A DNA stretch of 17,154 bases, from assembly GCA_036274055.1 (NCBI GenBank), contig DASUGM010000166.1, forward strand, positions 1 through 17,154, read 5' to 3'. This document shows positions 1 to 7,264 of the stretch, one piece after another. Source of the DNA: DASUGM01 sp036274055 (GTDB taxonomy: Bacteria; Acidobacteriota; Vicinamibacteria; Vicinamibacterales; SCN-69-37). Under the pieces are notes generated by a model that saw nothing but the letters and a program-made list of their open reading frames with translations, made no database searches and had not been told where the DNA came from. Made by a program: the position numbers and the translations under genes. Every line of letters starts with the position of its first letter. The stretch's first letter is position 1.

Positions 1-1143
1 GATCGTTCGCGTCGTTTCGTGAAAATGCACGGTGGCCGCGACCACGTCGTGCGTCGATCGCGCCACGGCTTCGGTCACGCCGACCCGCGCGTACTCGGGC
101 TCGGAGAAACCTCCAATCGGAGACACGCCTTCGTCGAGCGAGCGCGTCGGTCCCCGCACGGCGTTCGTCGCCGCGACCCAGCCATCGTGCGCGGCCTGTG
201 GCACCAGCATCCAGCGGCCGGTGATGTCGCCGGCGGCGAACACATGGGGTGCGGATGTGCGGAGGTACGTGTCCACCGAGACATACCCGCGCGTATTTCG
301 CTCCACGCCCGCCGCATCGAGGTTGAGTCGATCCGCGTCGGCCACCCAGCCGATCGCGCTCACGCACAGCGAGGCTTCCACGATTTCACGGACGCCATCC
401 TTCGACAGCGTCATCCGGATTCCTGCTGGCGATTTCTCAAACGACTCGATCGCGCCGAATCCCTCGTGCACGACCATCCCGGACGCACGGAAGCCTGCGG
501 CGACGGCCACCGAAACGTCCGCATCTTCGCTGGGAAGAATGCGGGGCCCTTTCTGAAAGAGGCTGACTTGCGATCCGAATGTCTGGAAGATCGATGCGAC
601 CTGGACGCCGGTCATGCCGGCGCCGACCACGATCATCGACCGGGGCACTTCGGTCAGGCTCCACGCATCGCTGTGAGTCGCCGTCAATTCGCCGCCCGGC
701 ACCGTCAGCCGCCGGCTCACGCCGCCGGCGCAGAGAATGATGCGGTCGGCGTGCAGCCGCAATCCGCTCTCGGTTTCGATCGTGTGTGGATCGGCAAACC
801 GCGCCACGCCCGCCTGTTCGTGAACCGTCACGCCCAGGCGATCGATCTCGCCGCGGAACGCCGCGTTTTGGCGCACGTCGTCAGTAATCTCTCTCGCGCG
901 TTGCAGGAGCTGGCCATAGTCAAGACTGGCCGTGCCGATCCTGATGCCGTAGCGGCCGAGCTGAGCCGTACCTCGCATCAGGCGCGCAGCGTAAGCCAGC
1001 GTCCGCACCGGGACGGGCCCATCGTTGGCGGCCATCCCGCCGAATTCGTCGCGCGTCACCAGCGTCACGCGAGCGTCCAGCGCGGCGGCGCGCGCGGCCG
1101 CCATCATGCCGGCGGGGCCCGCGCCAATTACAACGACATCCAT
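1..1143 (-). CDS. FAD/NAD(P)-dependent oxidoreductase, disulfide-reductase fold lacking the redox CxxxxC pair (partial)
   Basis: A flavoprotein of the pyridine nucleotide-disulfide oxidoreductase class; 381 residues are visible and the C-terminus lies beyond the window start. The N-terminal FAD-binding motif is VVIGAGPAGMMAA (residues 4-16). A second Rossmann motif, VVGAGMTGVQVA, binds NAD(P)H, and VFAAGDITG is the second FAD contact. The last visible part (EPEYARVGVTEA) matches the start of the dimerisation domain. In lipoamide dehydrogenase, glutathione reductase and mercuric reductase the N-terminal motif is GGTCxNxGCxPSKTL; here it is GGMAANDGPVPVRTL (35-49), with Ala38 and Pro43 where the two cysteines should be. 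It therefore cannot do classical dithiol chemistry; substrate unknown. The ATG start has a GGAGGA ribosome binding site (1150-1155, 6-nt spacing). It lies 31 bp after the transporter-like gene and is probably the last or a late gene of the DyP run. Confidence 0.9.
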   Translation of the reverse strand, partial: MDVVVIGAGPAGMMAAARAAALDARVTLVTRDEFGGMAANDGPVPVRTLAYAARLMRGTAQLGRYGIRIGTASLDYGQLLQRAREITDDVRQNAAFRGEIDRLGVTVHEQAGVARFADPHTIETESGLRLHADRIILCAGGVSRRLTVPGGELTATHSDAWSLTEVPRSMIVVGAGMTGVQVASIFQTFGSQVSLFQKGPRILPSEDADVSVAVAAGFRASGMVVHEGFGAIESFEKSPAGIRMTLSKDGVREIVEASLCVSAIGWVADADRLNLDAAGVERNTRGYVSVDTYLRTSAPHVFAAGDITGRWMLVPQAAHDGWVAATNAVRGPTRSLDEGVSPIGGFSEPEYARVGVTEAVARSTHDVVAATVHFHETTRTI

Positions 1144-1174
1144 GACCCGTCCTCCGCCCGCAGATGTTCCTCGC

Positions 1175-2083
1175 TCACCAGCGCTTGTTGAGAATGATCC
1201 AGAGGTTGTTTCCCCTGACCACGTTGTGGGCATTGAACTCCCACTGCGCGCGAACACGCAGCGCAAGCGTATCGGTCAACGCCACGCTGGCCTCAGGTCC
1301 GGCGCCCAGAAACCGATAGCGACCGACGTCCCCGGTGTTACCGCCCTCCTGCGTCGTCAGTTGCCAGGTCCCAAAGCCGGACACGCCGGCGTCAATCGCG
1401 TGCCTGCCCGCGCGCAAGACCCGCGCGATGCCCCAATCGATGACGATGTCGTCGCCGGGCTGGATCCCGGAACCGCGTTGTTCGAAGTTCTGTCCGATTC
1501 GGGCGACGGCGGACAGGCTCCAGGCCTGACGGTTCGCACCCGGGTAGTAGACGCCGCCGACCGAATACACCAGCGACGCGAAGCCAGCGCCACGGTTATC
1601 AGTCGCTCCCGGCGCGTATCGTCCCGATGCCGTCCACACGGTGAACTGCACCTGAAAATCGAATGTCTCGCGCGCGAGGTACAGCGATACCGGCGTGATG
1701 AGAACGTCGCCGAGACCGAAGCCCGACGAGGTCGTCTCGCCCGCGGCAGGGCGCAGGTCGCCGGTCGCGAACGGGATCCCGGCGAGCGCGCCGTAGGTCA
1801 TGCCGAAGACTTTGACGCCGGTCGTCCACGTGAACATCGTGATGTTCGCGTAGCGAAGTTCGTCAACCGTCCCGTTCGGGTTGCCGCTCTCGTCTTTGAT
1901 CTCGAGATTTGTGAAGAGGCGATTGAAATTGGTGAGCGCGAATCCCCGCGCTGGCGTGCTCGCTCCGCGGACGCCGGATTGTCCGGGAGGGTAGTGCCCG
2001 GTAAGCGGCGTCTGGGCCGAGGCATTCGCAGCCGGCGCGACGACCGTCACTGCCAGCAGTGCCGCCAGCGCGCGGGCGTTCAT
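1175..2083 (-). CDS. Secreted outer-membrane beta-barrel protein, MetA-pathway/transporter (COG4313-like) family
   Basis: 302 residues starting MNARALAALLAVTVVAPAANASAQ, a clear Sec signal peptide with likely cleavage after ASA. The mature part is rich in alternating aromatic/hydrophobic strands (FDFQVQFTVWTASGRY, FASLVYSVGGVYYPG, WSLSAVARIGQNFEQ, LALRVRAQWEFNAHNVVRGN) and ends in Lys-Arg-Trp, all typical of an outer-membrane barrel. The pattern resembles the 'putative MetA-pathway of phenol degradation'/SphA-like transporter family (my recognition, not a search). The reading frame stays open upstream to about 2371, but the ATG at 2083 is preferred: it gives the signal peptide, and it overlaps the upstream stop in an ATGA tetranucleotide (2080-2083), which suggests translational coupling. 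Likely role: a channel or transporter for a hydrophobic compound handled by the neighbouring oxidative enzymes; the substrate is not readable. Confidence 0.85.
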   Translation of the reverse strand: MNARALAALLAVTVVAPAANASAQTPLTGHYPPGQSGVRGASTPARGFALTNFNRLFTNLEIKDESGNPNGTVDELRYANITMFTWTTGVKVFGMTYGALAGIPFATGDLRPAAGETTSSGFGLGDVLITPVSLYLARETFDFQVQFTVWTASGRYAPGATDNRGAGFASLVYSVGGVYYPGANRQAWSLSAVARIGQNFEQRGSGIQPGDDIVIDWGIARVLRAGRHAIDAGVSGFGTWQLTTQEGGNTGDVGRYRFLGAGPEASVALTDTLALRVRAQWEFNAHNVVRGNNLWIILNKRW

Positions 2084-3129
2084 TTCGCCGTGACCAGGTT
2101 CGTCCAGAATCGCTTCAGGCTGTCGTCGGCGCCAAACAGCGTGCTGAAGATCGTCGAGTCGGCCAGCAGCACCTCGCCGGCCCGCGGTCCGGCGGGAGGC
2201 ATCCAGACGAATGAGTTGAATTCCGTGTTGCCCGCTTCCGAGAACGGGTGTGGTCGCGACAGGTCGATCGGTTGCCGCCCGAGCACGTGGACAGCTTTCG
2301 GGTCGTCCGTCGTCACAGCGTAGTGGGGCAGATGTTTGTGGAAGCTGAAGTTGGTGACTCCGTCGAGCCAATGTCGGGTGTCGAGGTCTCGATTGATCGT
2401 GAGCGGCGCGATCTTCGACGTGCCCTTGACCAGGCCCGGTCGCAGGCCGTAGCGATTCTCGACCGGAACGCCGAGGCCCTTCATCAGGGATTTCGTGTAC
2501 TTGCCGAACCGCTGCTGGCGCGGCACCAGAAGGTCGCCATGGTGCGCGTACTCCATGGCCCGCTCATTCAGGTCTGAAGAGATCCCGACGTCGTGGTGCG
2601 GTCCCAGTACGAGACAGGTCCCTTCGCGCATCAGCCATCGCCGGACCGCGTCGATCTCGTCCGAAGAGGCTTCCTGTTCCGTGAGCAGATGATCGAGGCC
2701 GAACACGAACAGCGTGTCCGCATCGGACAGGACGCGCTCATCGAGGGGAAGCCGATAGCCGGCCTGATCGACACGCTGGAACACCGGCACCACATGGCCG
2801 GTGACTTCCCCGACGAGCTGCTGAAAGGGCAGCCAGGCCCGGAAGAACAGTTCGAGCGCGCCGGCGATACCTTGCGGATACAGCGTGGGATCCGCCCAGT
2901 CCGGCGATTCCCAGTTGGGCCATTCGACGCGGCGTACTTCCGTCATGGTCGAGAAACGGTTGTCCAGATCGGCGACGTTCCGGTTCGACTCGCCCGGATA
3001 GCTCCAGCAGACGTAGATGCTGACGCGCCGGCGGCCCGGCGTCTGCGGACGAGGCACGTGAATCTGGTTGTAGGTTCGGCCCGCGCCGTGGGCTTCCACT
3101 TTGGGGACGTAGATCTTTGCTTCTGCCAT
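2080..3129 (-). CDS. Uncharacterised protein, possible glutamine-amidotransferase-like (ThuA/DUF4350-type) core, DyP neighbour
   Basis: 349 residues, no signal peptide and no membrane segment; I do not recognise the family with certainty. Residues 34-60 begin RRVSIYVCWSYPGE, and the middle (about 137-180) reads DADTLFVFGLDHLLTEQEASSDEI then AVRRWLMREGTCLVLGPHH. A beta-strand, an acidic turn, a helix 'A.RRWL..GG' and a second strand ending in GPHHD is how ThuA-like and DUF4350 proteins (class I glutamine-amidotransferase fold) are arranged. No catalytic Cys nucleophile elbow is obvious, so an enzymatic amidotransferase is not supported. The sequence is rich in His and Trp. The ATG is preceded by CGGAGA at 6-nt spacing. 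It follows the DyP gene by 35 bp and overlaps the next gene by 4 bp, so it belongs to the same transcription unit. Alternative: a structural or sensory partner of the peroxidase. Confidence 0.8.
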   Translation of the reverse strand: MAEAKIYVPKVEAHGAGRTYNQIHVPRPQTPGRRRVSIYVCWSYPGESNRNVADLDNRFSTMTEVRRVEWPNWESPDWADPTLYPQGIAGALELFFRAWLPFQQLVGEVTGHVVPVFQRVDQAGYRLPLDERVLSDADTLFVFGLDHLLTEQEASSDEIDAVRRWLMREGTCLVLGPHHDVGISSDLNERAMEYAHHGDLLVPRQQRFGKYTKSLMKGLGVPVENRYGLRPGLVKGTSKIAPLTINRDLDTRHWLDGVTNFSFHKHLPHYAVTTDDPKAVHVLGRQPIDLSRPHPFSEAGNTEFNSFVWMPPAGPRAGEVLLADSTIFSTLFGADDSLKRFWTNLVTAK

Positions 3130-3164
3130 GGTGTCTCCGAGCAGGTGTGACTCGTGATCGTCCG

Positions 3165-4487
3165 CTAGGTTTTGGCGCCGCCTGCGAGAAAGCGCAAGGC
3201 GCGGATGCCGGGAAGGAAAAAGTACGCGCCACCCTTCACCGTGGTGAACGCCGGCAGGCCCTTGATCTTCCGGCGGACCGGCCGTTTCGGAATCGTCATG
3301 TCGAACGTGCCGTCATGAGCGCCGATGATCGGATCGCGTTCGTTCTCGAGCTCGTGAAACTTCGGATCGTTCACCCACACGTTCTGCGCGAACTCGAACT
3401 GGCGAACGAGGCTGGCGCACCCGAAGAACGACGCGATGCCACGGTCGACGCCGTCGTCGGCGGCACCGGCGGGAAGGGGAGGACCGTAGGTCGTGCCTCG
3501 TCTGACCATGCGGCGCCGGGTCATGTTCACGGCGGTGTCGCGCGGATTCATGCGCCGGATATGAGCGCCGAGCGGGACCGCGTATCCGCGGGGGTCGGCA
3601 TCCTTGTAGCCGAACGCGTTATTCCGAGTCGGATCCGCGCCGAGTTCCGGATCGTCCTTCTCCGGCGCCAGCACGAGGGGGGCGCCGCTTCGCCAGCGGC
3701 CCATCAATTTCGCGGCGAGCAATTCCTGTTCGTCGGGCGAGCGGCTGTTCTGCTCGAGAAAATTGCGAAAGGCGCCGACGTGTTCCTCGAGGCGACGGTA
3801 GGCGAGATAGCTGCCGTTGCGCGACAACACTTCAGGCTGCGGCAGCGCAGGGCCGTCGCCGTCCTCGTCGGGATAGCCCAGGATGAACTCACCCGGCTTG
3901 ATGGCGGCGCCGGACGCTGGACCTGGCGTCTCGCCGCTTCCCTCGAGGGCCGGCTGTGACAGCTTGTCGCGATAGCCGAAGTGGTCGTGCGAGAACTCAA
4001 TCGGCGGCAGCGCATCGAGGTCGAGCGACGACAGCACACGTACGTCCTTGCATTCGGAGAGAAAGGTCTTGTGCCGCGCCGCGGACCGGTCACGCTCGGC
4101 GGCGTCCTGCGCAAACAGAATGATGATGGCGTGAAGATTCGGATCCGCCAGCCCGCCGATCCAGCGGTCGGGATGGTTGTTCCCGACATCCCCCAGCACT
4201 TCGGCGCGCGCCGCCATGCCCTCACGAAACTCGACCGGAAACGTCGCCAGCGCAGCTTCGTCAACACCGAGCGCTCGCAGCCCGTTCCAGGTGAAGGCCA
4301 CGGTCACCCAGCGCGTGTCAGTGCCCGCGGCCGCCGCGACGGCACGGGCGTTGCCGACCGTCTCCAGAATGCCCGCGAGCCACGCGCGGCCGGCTTCCGG
4401 ACCTCCGAATGACAGGAACTCGTAGCGCGCCGACAGGGCGTGCGGCCGCGTCAGCAGAAAGTGTTGAATGTCGTCGAGATCGAGCAT
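3165..4487 (-). CDS. DyP-type (dye-decolorising) heme peroxidase
   Basis: 440 residues, in the length range of the longer DyP classes. DyPs use H2O2 to oxidise dyes, phenolics and other organics through a b-type heme held by a proximal His. The proximal region GAHIRRMNPRD (His309) is textbook. The distal Arg lies in MVRRGTTYGP (Arg330). The C-terminal FTTVKGGAYFFLPGI is a typical family ending. The GxxDG distal motif is FGYRDKLSQP: the catalytic Asp174 is present but the final Gly is Lys175. There is no Tat or Sec signal and no encapsulin or EfeUO partner in view, so it appears cytoplasmic, unlike EfeB. The ATG start has no strong ribosome binding site and follows the upstream stop by 16 bp, suggesting coupled translation. 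It stands second in the run, after a small alpha/beta protein. Confidence 0.92.
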   Translation of the reverse strand: MLDLDDIQHFLLTRPHALSARYEFLSFGGPEAGRAWLAGILETVGNARAVAAAAGTDTRWVTVAFTWNGLRALGVDEAALATFPVEFREGMAARAEVLGDVGNNHPDRWIGGLADPNLHAIIILFAQDAAERDRSAARHKTFLSECKDVRVLSSLDLDALPPIEFSHDHFGYRDKLSQPALEGSGETPGPASGAAIKPGEFILGYPDEDGDGPALPQPEVLSRNGSYLAYRRLEEHVGAFRNFLEQNSRSPDEQELLAAKLMGRWRSGAPLVLAPEKDDPELGADPTRNNAFGYKDADPRGYAVPLGAHIRRMNPRDTAVNMTRRRMVRRGTTYGPPLPAGAADDGVDRGIASFFGCASLVRQFEFAQNVWVNDPKFHELENERDPIIGAHDGTFDMTIPKRPVRRKIKGLPAFTTVKGGAYFFLPGIRALRFLAGGAKT

Positions 4488-4503
4488 CTGAACGGAACCG
4501 TGT

Positions 4504-5037
4504 TCACTGCAGTTGATCGAGCGCTTCGGATAACGCCCGCTTCATCGTCACGGCCTTGACGACTTCCGTGGCGCTGACGTCGGGATACTGCGCGTATTCC
4601 ATGAATGATGGCGCCTGATGCTCCCGGCAGAATGCGGCGAACGCGGCCGGATTGTCGCGCCAGTCTGCGGGAAAACCCTCCAGTTGCTCGAAGATCGTGG
4701 TGATGCCGGTCGCCTTGAACAGCATGACGGCGTCCTCGACGTACTTGTCGAAATCGGTGTCGAAGATTCCGATGTACATGAACCGTGTGTCGTTGTCGAA
4801 GAGCACCCAGCGCAAGTAATGAAGCTTCAGCACGGCCAGCGCGTCAGGAGACTCGCGGATCGTGTCCTCGATCTTCTGGCCGTAGGCACGGATCGTCGGG
4901 GCGCAACCTGGCTTCACTCTTGCGATAAGCGTGAATCCGTTGGCGGGTGTCACGGGCATCATCGAACCGTACCGGCCCTTGACGAGCTTCTCCCCTGCTC
5001 TCGGGAGGGCGGCGGCAGTTGGCTTGAGGTCACGCAT
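4504..5037 (-). CDS. Small uncharacterised alpha/beta protein, first gene of the DyP run
   Basis: 177 residues, no signal peptide. The core contains NGFTLIARVKPG, then LHYLRWVLFDNDTRFMYIGIFD and TDFDKYVEDAV, then IFEQLEGFPADW. This strand-helix-strand layout resembles ferredoxin-like (dimeric alpha/beta) modules, the fold that DyP and chlorite-dismutase domains are built from; similar 'LH..RW.L.D..TR..Y...FD' proteins occur beside peroxidase genes in my recollection, but I have no search to confirm this. The frame can be opened further with a TTG at 5088, but the ATG at 5037 is preferred because AAAGGAG (5049-5055) lies 11 nt upstream. Being first in the run and 16 bp from the DyP gene, it is the best candidate for a DyP partner or heme-handling subunit. 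Function not established. Confidence 0.8.
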   Translation of the reverse strand: MRDLKPTAAALPRAGEKLVKGRYGSMMPVTPANGFTLIARVKPGCAPTIRAYGQKIEDTIRESPDALAVLKLHYLRWVLFDNDTRFMYIGIFDTDFDKYVEDAVMLFKATGITTIFEQLEGFPADWRDNPAAFAAFCREHQAPSFMEYAQYPDVSATEVVKAVTMKRALSEALDQLQ

Positions 5038-5250
5038 GCTCACGGAGGCTCCTTTGGTATCCCGAGAAGCAGGCAAGACACGCTCCAAACCGCTGGGCGG
5101 AGATTTGCGAAAGGACTGCCTCAGCGCTCACCACGGGCTGTGAGCCCTCCCGGATCGCGGTCAGGTCCCCCAGGCCACCTCCCCACCAGCGGGCCCTTCC
5201 GGAACACGCTGTAGACCGCCTGCGTCTATAGCCGTAGACTGTCTACATCT
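5038..5250. promoter_or_regulatory. Divergent intergenic region with TGTAGAC/GTCTACA palindromes
   Basis: This 213-bp gap separates the minus-strand DyP run from the plus-strand propeller gene and must hold both promoters. A perfect palindrome GTAGAC-T-GTCTAC spans 5234-5246, ending 4 bp before the propeller ATG. Just upstream lies an imperfect inverted pair, TGTAGAC (5210-5216) and GTCTATA (5224-5230). Together they give four half-sites, which looks like a repressor operator overlapping the promoter or start. The family of regulator cannot be named from sequence; TGTA/TACA half-sites recall BlaI/MecI/CopY repressors, but the half-site order differs. AAAGGAG at 5049-5055 is the ribosome binding site of the minus-strand gene. 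A weak inverted pair CTCAC/GTGAG lies in the 5126-5145 area. Confidence 0.5.
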
Positions 5251-7110
5251 ATGGCCCAACCCGGCACGACCTACCCGCTGTCGCTTCGTCTGTGGCCCGG
5301 GCTCATCGGCGGCGTGCTTCTGATCTTCAGCGTCCTGAGGCCGCTGTTCACATCCGACGGCGGGCTCGGTGTCCTCGCCGGCGTCCTGGGCGCGTTGATC
5401 GTCGTGATCTGGTGGCTATTCTTCAGCCGCGCGCCATGGTCGATGCGTCTGACGACGAGCGGAACGATCGCGGTGTTGATGTATCTGACCTATCGCGCCA
5501 TCGACGCCTCGATCGCCGGCGGCATGATGGGCCTGATGTTTCCGATCAGCGCGATTCAGACCGTCGCGCTGGCACTGGTGATCTGGGCAGTCGTCAGTCG
5601 CGGCTGGTCGAAGACGCCAAGCCGTCTGGCGCTGCTCCTGGCGATTTTGATCGGCTGCGGCGTCTGGCTGCTGCTGCGCACCGACGGAATCATCAGCGGC
5701 GGACCGCAGCTCGCATGGCGCTGGACGCCCACGGCTGAACAGAAGTTGCTCGCCCAGGCCAACGATGTTCCCGAGCCGATCGCGCCGGCACCGATCGCAG
5801 CGGCTCCGACGGTTTCTGCGCCGCCGGTTGTATCAACACCGTCGACAACGGCGGCCGCATCGCCGGCCGCTGCTGCGACTGCACCCTCGACGACGACCCC
5901 CACGCCGCCACCGGCGGTGATGCCGCCCGCCGAATGGCCGGGCTTCCGTGGTCCCGATCGCGATGGCGTCGTTCGAAACCTTCGCATCAACGCCGACTGG
6001 ACCGCGGCGCCGCCGCAGGAACTCTGGCGGCGGAAGGTCGGTCCGGGCTGGTCGTCGTTCGCGGTGCAAGGCGATCTGATCTATACGCAGGAACAGCGCG
6101 GCGACGACGAGATCGTCGCGTGCTACCGGCTGACGACGGGCAAGCCGGTGTGGATGCACCGCGACAAGGTGCGCTTCTGGGAATCGAACGGCGGCGCCGG
6201 CCCGCGCGCGACGCCGACGCTGGCCAACGGCCGCGTCTACGCGATGGGCGCCACCGGCGTGCTCAACGCGCTCGATGCACGAACGGGCGCTGTCAGCTGG
6301 TCGCGCAATGCGGCGGCCGATACCGGGGCGAAACTGCCGGGCTGGGGTTTCGCCGGCTCGCCGCTCGTCGTCGACGACCTCGTGGTCGTCGCGACGTCAG
6401 GAAAACTCGGCGCGTTCGACGTCGCCACCGGTAAGCCTCGCTGGATCGGGCCGGCTGGCCTTTCGGGATATAGCTCGCCGCAGTTGATGACGATCGCCGG
6501 CACGCGGCAGATCGTCCTGCTCAACGGCGGCGGCGCGACCAGCGTTTCGCCGGCCGACGGCAAGACGCTCTGGCAGCACGCGTGGGAAAACGGCGGCGCG
6601 GTGATCGTGCAGCCGGTCAAGCTCGACGACGACGTCTTGATCAACGGCATCGCGATGACCGGGGGCTCCGGAGTACGCCGTCTCAAGGTCACGCACGATT
6701 CGAGCGGCTGGACCGCGACGGAGCGCTGGACCTCGGCGGGCTTGAAGCCGTATTTCAACGACTTCGTCGTCCACAACGGGCACGCCTACGGTTTTGACGG
6801 CAGCATCCTCGCCTGCATCGATCTCGCGGACGGCAAGCGCAAATGGAAGGGTGGCCGCTACGGCGAGGGACAGCTCGTGGCGCTCGCTGATTCAGATCTG
6901 CTGCTCGTGCTCTCCGAGGATGGCGAGATCGCGCTGGTGTCGGCGACGCCCGACAAGTTCACCGAGCTCGCGAGAATTCCGGCGATCGAGGGCAAGACCT
7001 GGAACCATCCGGTGGTCGTCGGCGACGTGCTGCTGATCCGCAACGGCGAGGAGATGGCGGCGTTCCGGCTGCCGCGAGCGTCGAGTGGGACGGATCGGCG
7101 AGATGAGTGA
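5251..7110 (+). CDS. Multi-pass membrane protein fused to a PQQ-like beta-propeller
   Basis: 619 residues. Residues about 13-145 form roughly five hydrophobic segments (for example GLIGGVLLIFSVL, LAGVLGALIVVIWWLFF, VALALVIWAVVS). A Pro/Ala/Thr linker follows at about 172-226. Residues 227-612 are a BamB/PQQ_2-type propeller: entry motif EWPGFRGPDRDGV, then repeated blades such as YRLTTGKPVWMHRDKV, NALDARTGAVSWSRN, FDVATGKPRWIGPAG and CIDLADGKRKWKGGRYGEG. Such propellers may bind PQQ or serve as protein-protein platforms; no PQQ-dehydrogenase catalytic residues were identified, so enzyme activity is unproven. The propeller would sit on the periplasmic side. ATG start without a visible Shine-Dalgarno, directly behind the operator-like palindrome. 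The last codons and the TGA stop (7108-7110) lie at the edge of a palindromic repeat, so the RRDE tail may not be native. Confidence 0.92.
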   Translation: MAQPGTTYPLSLRLWPGLIGGVLLIFSVLRPLFTSDGGLGVLAGVLGALIVVIWWLFFSRAPWSMRLTTSGTIAVLMYLTYRAIDASIAGGMMGLMFPISAIQTVALALVIWAVVSRGWSKTPSRLALLLAILIGCGVWLLLRTDGIISGGPQLAWRWTPTAEQKLLAQANDVPEPIAPAPIAAAPTVSAPPVVSTPSTTAAASPAAAATAPSTTTPTPPPAVMPPAEWPGFRGPDRDGVVRNLRINADWTAAPPQELWRRKVGPGWSSFAVQGDLIYTQEQRGDDEIVACYRLTTGKPVWMHRDKVRFWESNGGAGPRATPTLANGRVYAMGATGVLNALDARTGAVSWSRNAAADTGAKLPGWGFAGSPLVVDDLVVVATSGKLGAFDVATGKPRWIGPAGLSGYSSPQLMTIAGTRQIVLLNGGGATSVSPADGKTLWQHAWENGGAVIVQPVKLDDDVLINGIAMTGGSGVRRLKVTHDSSGWTATERWTSAGLKPYFNDFVVHNGHAYGFDGSILACIDLADGKRKWKGGRYGEGQLVALADSDLLLVLSEDGEIALVSATPDKFTELARIPAIEGKTWNHPVVVGDVLLIRNGEEMAAFRLPRASSGTDRRDE

Positions 7111-7215
7111 AATGCACTTGCCACGTGCGGATTCACAGAGAGAAGAACGAGAAGAGCGTTGAGAGGTTCTTCCTCTTGCTTTTCTCGGTCTTCTCCCTGT
7201 GAATAGTTGCCTGCA
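7107..7215 (-). repeat. Palindromic element copy A
   Basis: Starts GTGAAATGCACTTGCCA and has a 72-bp core from TTCACAGAGAGAAG (7132) to CTTCTCCCTGTGAA (7203). The core can fold on itself: TCACAGRGAGAAG is inverted at its ends, and the inner GAGAAGAG is answered by CTTCCTCTTG. The distal arm is degraded after ATAGTTGCC and is followed at 7222 by an unrelated GC hairpin. It matches copies B and C almost base for base across the core, in opposite orientation. Its first bases provide the TGA stop of the propeller gene. No coding function is proposed. Confidence 0.85.
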
Positions 7216-7222
7216 GCACGAG

Positions 7223-7262
7223 CGGGGACGGGGGTTGCTTTCGCAAGACACCCCCGTCCCCG
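7223..7262. terminator. GC-rich hairpin between convergent genes (terminator-like, also a repeat)
   Basis: CGGGGACGGGGGT (7223-7235) pairs perfectly with ACCCCCGTCCCCG (7250-7262) around a 14-nt loop. It sits between the plus-strand propeller gene and the stop of the minus-strand DUF2079 gene at 7265, an expected place for a bidirectional terminator, though no U-tract follows. The same sequence, CGGGGACGGGGGTTGCTTTC, recurs near 8990-9009 on the other strand, so it is also a dispersed repeat. Confidence 0.6.
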
Positions 7263-7264
7263 GT

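Noticed and set aside
19..1191. Long plus-strand open frame opposite the flavoprotein
   Set aside because: Antisense shadow of a strongly supported gene; Arg/His-rich with no domain pattern, typical of GC-rich DNA.
5038..5088. N-terminal extension of the first DyP-run gene to a TTG at 5088
   Set aside because: An ATG with a clear AAAGGAG lies at 5037; the extension would translate the ribosome binding site.
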